Of a DNA stretch of 64,000 bases, positions 58,901 through 64,000 are shown one piece after another. The stretch comes from Blasia pusilla (taxonomy: Eukaryota > Marchantiophyta > Marchantiopsida > Blasiales): the NCBI GenBank assembly GCA_050084515.1, contig CM114271.1, forward strand, positions 26,660,001 through 26,724,000, given 5' to 3'. Below the pieces are notes generated by a model. The model did not search any database. It worked only from the letters and a program-made list of their open reading frames with translations, and was not told the origin of the DNA. Position numbers and translations under genes: made by a program. The stretch's first letter is position 1. Each line of letters opens with the position of its first letter.

Positions 58901-61889
58901 CGTGCTCCGCTTCAGACGCCTTGCCTTCACCCACTGCAATGTGTAGTACATTTGATCACGCATGTGATTGAGACAAGTCACGTACAGCTTATCTGGGAAA
59001 TCGCTAGTCAGTCGTCCATGATGCAAAACTGGACTGACGAGTTTGAGTTTAACGTACGATTTATGTAACATTGATGCTGAAGTTTTCCTCAAGAAGATCG
59101 ATAAAACAATGCTCTCCTAGTGCTTTCTGATTCTTGGTTTTTTTCTTGCTATCACAACATAAAAGTGTCGTTGGCTTCAACTTATGAAGCCTTAGAGTGA
59201 CGCATTGAATCTTCACCTCACCCCAGACGCTTCCTCCTACGTTTATCAATTGTAATGAAGAAAGAAAATGTTAAAGCGGTCTGCCTTACAAATCTGGGAG
59301 AATATGTCGAGAGAGAATTTGTCAAAAGTTTCAATTAGATCATCCAATGTTCTCTCGGACTGCCGCAACCTCACCGGAATATGCGCAGCTCCAAACTCAA
59401 ACCACCTGTCATGAAACAGGATACGCAATAGAGTGGTGGTGGGTCACTGTCAGCCTGAATCAAATTGGAAAAAATGCTAAGCATTGCAGTTTCTTAGCAA
59501 ATCCAAGCATTGAATTGGACTATGGTTGCTTCGAGCAAAATCACGTCCGCCAACAAGGGCATCCACACTTTCAGAGTCTGCATCGCTGCATCGTACTTCA
59601 GGCCAATTACGTTGAAGTGGCTCAAAAGAGAAACACCACACATGACTGTTTTTCCAGGTGGTTCCCGTAATATTTGTTCATGATATGTGTCCCTTGGATT
59701 GATTGACTTCAGACACGTTTGCTGTTTCGTAGGCACAGCAGGACTCTGTCCATAATCCCAAGAATTTCAGAAATACGGTAGCTGTCTCACCCATTGTGGC
59801 ATATTAGACCTTTGGCACTGTAATTTTAGGCTGGTGAATCGCCAGCATCTTCTCTCGAGTGCATGACATTAAATTTTGAGGAAGCTCCAAGGTCTAGGGT
59901 CCTATCATCCTCTTTCACACTTATTGCAACGAAAGATTTAGTTGTGGTCTGCGTATTCTGCTTGGCTAGAGGGCACAAGGTAGAGCGAAACGAAAAACTC
60001 TTGAAATCGTACTACTCCTTTTCATTCTCTACGGGGAAACTGAGGACCCGCGAGTGACATGATGCCTGAATGATGGCCACACGGACATTCCCCACTGAGC
60101 TCCAACACATCATCCGTCCAAGTTCTCTAGTCCGGGCAGAGGGCAAATACATCGGGCCCAATTTCAGGACTGGACGATGCCGTTGTCAGTCACCGGGTCT
60201 TGGCAGCAAGGAAACAAACAAAAGTAGTTGTCGATGTCCAAACTACTGTTGTGGAGTGTGAAGTGTATATGATCGAAAGGAGGAAACTACACTAATCGCC
60301 TTGTTTCTCTTTCAGTGTCTCTCGTATATATTCGGGACCAGTCTCTGAGAATATTCGAATCTGCACACGTTTAGGGATCGATCGGATGAAAAGGTCACCT
60401 GTGACGCTGTCAGGTGAATTGGTGGTTTGACTATTCATAAGGTGATCGGAGGAAAGAAGTCCGGTAAGGCGAGTTTCAATTGCAATAAGTGCGCTTCGAT
60501 TTTCGCCACTATGCTGAAAGTTTTGAATAAATACATGGAGTTTCAGATCTCCAGGTAGGTAACCTTCGTGTTTGATCTAGATATAGTTCCCCTCAATTAT
60601 CAGAGTACAACTTCACTCACGCGCAGTGGCTAGTCTAAAACAAGACGGGAAATGGTGAGTAAAGAACCTTACTGGGGATCTCCGGAGGGATCTGTGCGTG
60701 GTCTGTTGGCGACCAAGATGATGGATGATGACGGGCTGCAAGAAGGGTAGCACTCTGTATCGGGAGACTCGCCGTGTAGTAGCTTGTTGTCTCCCAGGTT
60801 TTCAAGAGTGCTACTGAGGGTAAGAGGGGATATGGAGGGCCCATAGAGGCCATTTGAAAAACCACTCATCGAGCTTGGGCGCTCTGGAAAAGCCATCAGA
60901 CCTTGATTGTCTGCTTCCCCTTGGCTCCCGCCTCCCAGTATCTTCCCTTTGGCCCAGAACCAGCTCGTGGCAGTCGCATTGCAATGATCAGAGCTGTTGA
61001 GTCCTCTACCCCACAGAGCACAAGGTGCCAATTCTTCGCAAGAATAGCACCAGCACTGTTGCACCTCACACGGACATGAACAAGTGTCAGAAAGCTGTTA
61101 TCACATTGACAAAGTAATAAAAGGATTCGGATCTTTATTTTGACATGGATTAACTTTCACAGCAGCTTAGTAAGAAGCCGTCCGGGTTGTTTCAACATTT
61201 TTGACGATTTAATTTCGAAAGGAACTGACGAGGCACGAGTTGATGGTAATATAATTCGTCTCCCTACGAGCCAAGTCTAAGGACGCCACACATGGATTTA
61301 GATACAGTATGTAGTGCAACAGTTATGGTATCTTCACGTACGAGTGCTTTCAGCTATTCTAAGACAGACGGATTTACGATGGCAACAAAAGCACATTGGG
61401 ATCGGATTTGAGTTATCTTGGACGAGAGATCATTGTGTGTACATCCACCTTGTTGCAATGGGCACTGTTGGATAGGCACGGCGGTGGAATGAAGGGGAAA
61501 ACGACACACATATGGCGAGGGTGCGGGGAGTCCCGTGAGAGGTGATTGTCATCGATATCACAGGTCCCAATGCCATCAGATGGACTGTTGGAAAAGGTGC
61601 TGGCGCGACATTGCCCGTCTCGACTGCCAATTGAATCGTCGAATGTACAAGATAGCATAAGCTTCTGTCGCTTCTGCTGCGCGTACTCCTCGGTGTTATC
61701 ATCTCCTCCGTCATAAAGCAGATCAGACTGAGATGGTTTTTTCCATAGATAGAGCATGTCCTCCTCTACTCGCTTCTGGTGACCCTCCGCAGCCTGGGAA
61801 TTCACCTTCAAATGCAGGTCCGAGCTCGACTGCAAAAGATATTGTTCTCCGTTGGTGCACGGCCTGAAATTTGATTTATCCGTTTTCAT
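52912..61889 (-). CDS. SNF2-family helicase-like ATPase with embedded RING finger (HLTF/RAD5-like)
   Basis: SNF2 enzymes use ATP to move along DNA; those with a RING between the two lobes can act as ubiquitin ligases in DNA-damage tolerance or chromatin control in the nucleus. Exons placed on the minus strand, with compatible phases: 61889-61449, 61094-60673, 58695-58164, 58020-57948, 57682-57571, 57426-57390, 57272-57132, 56726-56613, 56307-56185, 55808-55579, 55166-54963, 54657-54384, 54140-54003, 53741-53658, 53313-53290, 52976-52912. Motifs in order: GGFLCEEMGLGKTIE (Walker A), VCPVSIVGQWANE, VVLDESHT (DExH), WCCTGTPINNN, SLLLPLRRLCSGG, RING (ECGIC...CGHWFCCEC...CPVC), VLIFSQFMQTI, IRTGAVGITLTAASHVY, EEQAVGRCWRMGQERPVVIK. 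The ATG at 61,889 follows in-frame stops. Coding between 59.74 and 58.9 kb exists but its splicing is unresolved, as is the C-terminus below 52,912. The motor looks intact. The exact subfamily is uncertain. Confidence 0.88.
54384..55166 (-). other. RING finger region of the SNF2 gene, split by an intron
   Basis: Exon 55,166-54,963 ends in GECGICFDLMECPTKTPCGH plus the first two bases of a W codon. Exon 54,657-54,384 supplies the last base and FCCECVMSTIGLGSEGLCPV, then CRSSV. Spliced, the order C-x2-C ... C-G-H-W-F-C-x2-C ... C-P-x-C is a full C3HC4 RING. The intron sits inside the CGH-W-FC core. Its position between SNF2 lobes 1 and 2 matches HLTF and RAD5. Confidence 0.9.
60673..61094 (-). 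other. Cys-rich N-terminal exon of the SNF2 gene
   Basis: The exon starts LSDTCSCPCEVQQCWCYSCE and continues ELAPCALWGRGLNSSDHC. The spacing C-x-C-x-C ... C-x-C-x2-C-x5-C-x12-H-C suggests a zinc-binding module. A C-Y-C-x2-C-x2-APC-x2-W-x5-HC-type motif is, from memory, found in several plant nuclear proteins; treat that as unconfirmed. Acceptor (GATAACAG|CTT) and donor (CCCA|GTAAGG) are canonical and agree in phase with exon 1. The rest of the exon is Ser/Gly-rich and probably disordered. Confidence 0.6.
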
Positions 61890-63640
61890 TGAGCTGGACT
61901 TAACGTAGTCTTTTCCGCGTGAAGGGTGGCAGCAACTGTCTATGACTAGATTAATTGGTGCAGAGAATTACTACAAACCAGGAACACTCGGCATCGAGAT
62001 TTTGGTTTCACAGCAGACGATGGATATCAACGCATCAACCGTTATTTGATGGATATCTCGTTCTGGAGAGGAGCGATCCGCAATTCCGTCCTCTGTGCTG
62101 TACTTCTGTTGTCCCCTACTGCGTAAGACTCGGATTCCGTCACGGTGCCCAGCAGATCGGAGGAGCGTGGCTTCCGAATCGAAGCTCTACTAGTTGCTTC
62201 CATGCTGACCTTTAAGGACCGCGCATGCAATCGCCAGAAATCACGTCCACCGGAGTCGGAAACTCAAGACTCAGTTCTCGATGTGAATTGTGAGCGGTGC
62301 ACTCATACCGACTTCTGATTCAATGAAACAAAAGAAGTCCTGAAGATCAGCGCGAACTCGCATCAATTTTCGCCGGCTACCGCTCGTGCTCAGAACGAAA
62401 TGCCGCGACGACAATCGACGCGCTACTCGAGCTCGCGGGACGACGCATGCATGTCCACAAACTCCAAAACGCACGAAGCACGGCAGGAGCGCATGAAATA
62501 TATCATTATCTATCCGCAAACACGTACGTTGTCCCGCCCCGAGCTTCACCGCGCACGGGCAGGGCGAGCTCGTCGACCGTCGACGGCCGATCAGCCGGGA
62601 AGACAGTAGTGTTGCACGTGGATCCCCGACCGAAGAGACGCTGCAGTGGCTCGACTGTCGCTGCAGCCGGAATCCCAATCGCCTCATGGCAAAGAATTCC
62701 TCGTGAACGAGCAAACGGCCATGGGAGTTCTTGCTCTGGAATCTTGGGCCTGTTCAAGCCAAGACAGCGGGGCCGTTAGCAGCGAGGGAGGGCATCGCCA
62801 CAGCTCCGCAGGTCGCGATTGCCAGCATCTCCAGACCTCCCTCCTCCTCCTCAATCAAAGAAAGAACAATCTCCTGGCCGTTCGGCATACATCTTCCTCC
62901 TCCTCATCGCCGTTCTTCTCCAATCACCCCATTTCCGCTACTCTCGACACCTTCACAAATTCCACGGCGAGCCTGGCAGGCCAGTTCACGACTCCAGCTA
63001 AAACGGAACGCGCGATTGATTCGGACCTACACATACCACACACACATGACTGTTTTCATTTCATTCTACGACATTCGGGACGAATCGCGCCTCGCGAGCG
63101 AACGAACGGACGACCTTCACGTCTGGTGAGCGGGGGGTCTGTGTGCGGACGGGAAGACTCGGGAGAACCGTTGACGGAAGCTGCGGCAATGATGCCGCGG
63201 TGATTAGCCGTCCTTTCCGTCCGTCGTCGGCGCCAGCCATGATGATGGCGGTGAAGCCACGGACGCCGGCAGAACGACCGGAGCCAATGTTCGGAGCCGT
63301 TTCGTTTCGAAATAGTCGGCCAAAACCTGCCCGGAAGGGAGCCATTTCTGAAAACCGGCGTACCGTTCCCGGCCGTAAAATACCGGGAACTAACCGGTTC
63401 CCGTGGAAAAACTCCCCGGGATCCTGATCGGAGCTCCAAACTCGGGGCTCGGCTCGTGCCGTTGCTGCTCGTACGTAACGCCGTCATTGCGCTTCGCACC
63501 ACTTATCGTTTCGTAATCATTTCCCGCTACTGGCAATCACTGCGATTCCCAAACCATCATTGATCCCCCCCCGCCTTCACAAAGCACCCCCTTTCTCGTC
63601 GTCACCGTCACGCCTTCACAGTGCGCGTACGTGTCCCTAG

Positions 63641-63670
63641 TTCCGTTCCGTTCCGTTCCGTTCGGTTCGA
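63641..63670. repeat. (TTCCG)n microsatellite
   Basis: Four perfect TTCCG units are followed by TTCGG and TTCGA variants. Confidence 0.9.
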
Positions 63671-63809
63671 GGTACCCATCCCCCGGTGGATATAAATTTT
63701 AATAGAAATTTGGATGGAAAACCCATCGGATGCAAAGGTGGGGGAATGTAGAGAAAACAATTCGCGGGTCAAAACCGGCCCTCGAGAGATAGAAGGGGGT
63801 TTCTCTCCT

Positions 63810-63920
63810 AACAACCAATATCTCTAGTGACACCTAGAGAATTATGGTAATTATTTAGTGGGCTTCTAGCATTGGCGTCTCCAATCGCCAGAGCCGACCG
63901 CTAAAGCCCATTTGCTTGGA
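63810..63920 (+). repeat. Dispersed repeat, copy 2 (partner at 45,221-45,333)
   Basis: This copy is collinear and in the same orientation as the partner, with GGGCTTCTAGCATTGGCGTC, CCAATCGCC and AAGCCCATTTGCTTGG. The two copies differ by scattered substitutions and short indels. Confidence 0.75.
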
Positions 63921-64000
63921 CACGATACAAAGTTATGGAGATCCGTTGCCTACAATAAAGAATCGCAGTGGGTAAGGATCACCCATTTCTCGACTGTAGA

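Larger units (their letters stand above)
61890..64000. promoter_or_regulatory. 5' flank of the SNF2-RING gene with GC-rich repeats
   Basis: No gene is recognised. Frames overlap heavily on both strands (for example 62,646-63,203 plus, 63,502-63,056 minus), a sign of GC-rich non-coding DNA. It contains a (TTCCG)4 microsatellite at 63,641-63,660 running into TTCGGTTCGA, the partner of the inverted repeat in the 45.7-kb island, and the second copy of the 45,221 dispersed repeat at 63,810-63,920. The promoter of the SNF2 gene presumably lies just above 61,890. Confidence 0.4.

Noticed and set aside
62646-63203. 185-codon and overlapping 132-codon open frames
   Set aside because: They overlap each other in different frames and oppose another long frame on the minus strand; Ser/Arg/Pro-rich chance translation of GC-rich DNA.

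Overview
The window looks like nuclear DNA of a land plant, probably a bryophyte or other non-seed plant, although the lineage is inferred only. The evidence is multi-exon genes with GT-AG introns, one member of a plant-specific protein family (TIGR01589 / plant protein 1589), a plant-type rhomboid, and plant-type Copia, Gypsy, CACTA and hAT transposon remains. Intact genes are few. Most of the 64 kb is AT-rich, decayed transposon sequence.

Layout. 1-13.4 kb: a 119-bp tandem duplication, a Gypsy pol fragment abutting an inverted Copia copy, half of a transposon with long terminal inverted repeats, a non-LTR-type reverse transcriptase relic followed by a ~330-bp tandem array, a hAT-type MITE, and an AT-rich block with an internal duplication. 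13.4-15.3 kb: a GC-rich island with no recognised gene. 16.9-22 kb: a second, longer Copia copy of the same family, carrying a LTR-like insertion and a short MITE, and ending at the other half of the inverted-repeat transposon. 23.3-27.8 kb: a GC-rich island holding the TIGR01589 gene on the + strand. 28.8-37.5 kb: a Gypsy integrase relic, a perfect 312-bp MITE copy, a Gypsy RT relic, a (TC)19 microsatellite and a CACTA (TNP2-type) transposase relic. 38.9-39.0 kb: a cluster of perfect hairpins. 42-43.2 kb: a broken Lsi2-like (ArsB/NhaD-type) transporter pseudogene.

44.7-49.4 kb is a third GC-rich island. It holds a full-length rhomboid-like protease on the - strand, with a 52-codon upstream ORF whose stop overlaps the main start (TGATG). 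From 61.9 down to at least 52.9 kb on the - strand lies a large multi-exon gene. It encodes a Cys-rich N-terminus, a SNF2 ATPase split by a RING finger, and the helicase C-terminal lobe (HLTF/RAD5-like order). Sixteen of its exons could be placed at splice sites with matching phases, including a 24-nt micro-exon; about 1 kb in the middle and the 3' end remain unresolved.

The three functional genes do not form a pathway or operon. Regulated proteolysis inside membranes (rhomboid), chromatin or DNA-repair remodelling with possible E3 activity (SNF2-RING) and an uncharacterised plant regulator (TIGR01589) are independent loci separated by transposon debris. No CRISPR array, prokaryotic operon, rRNA or confident tRNA was seen.
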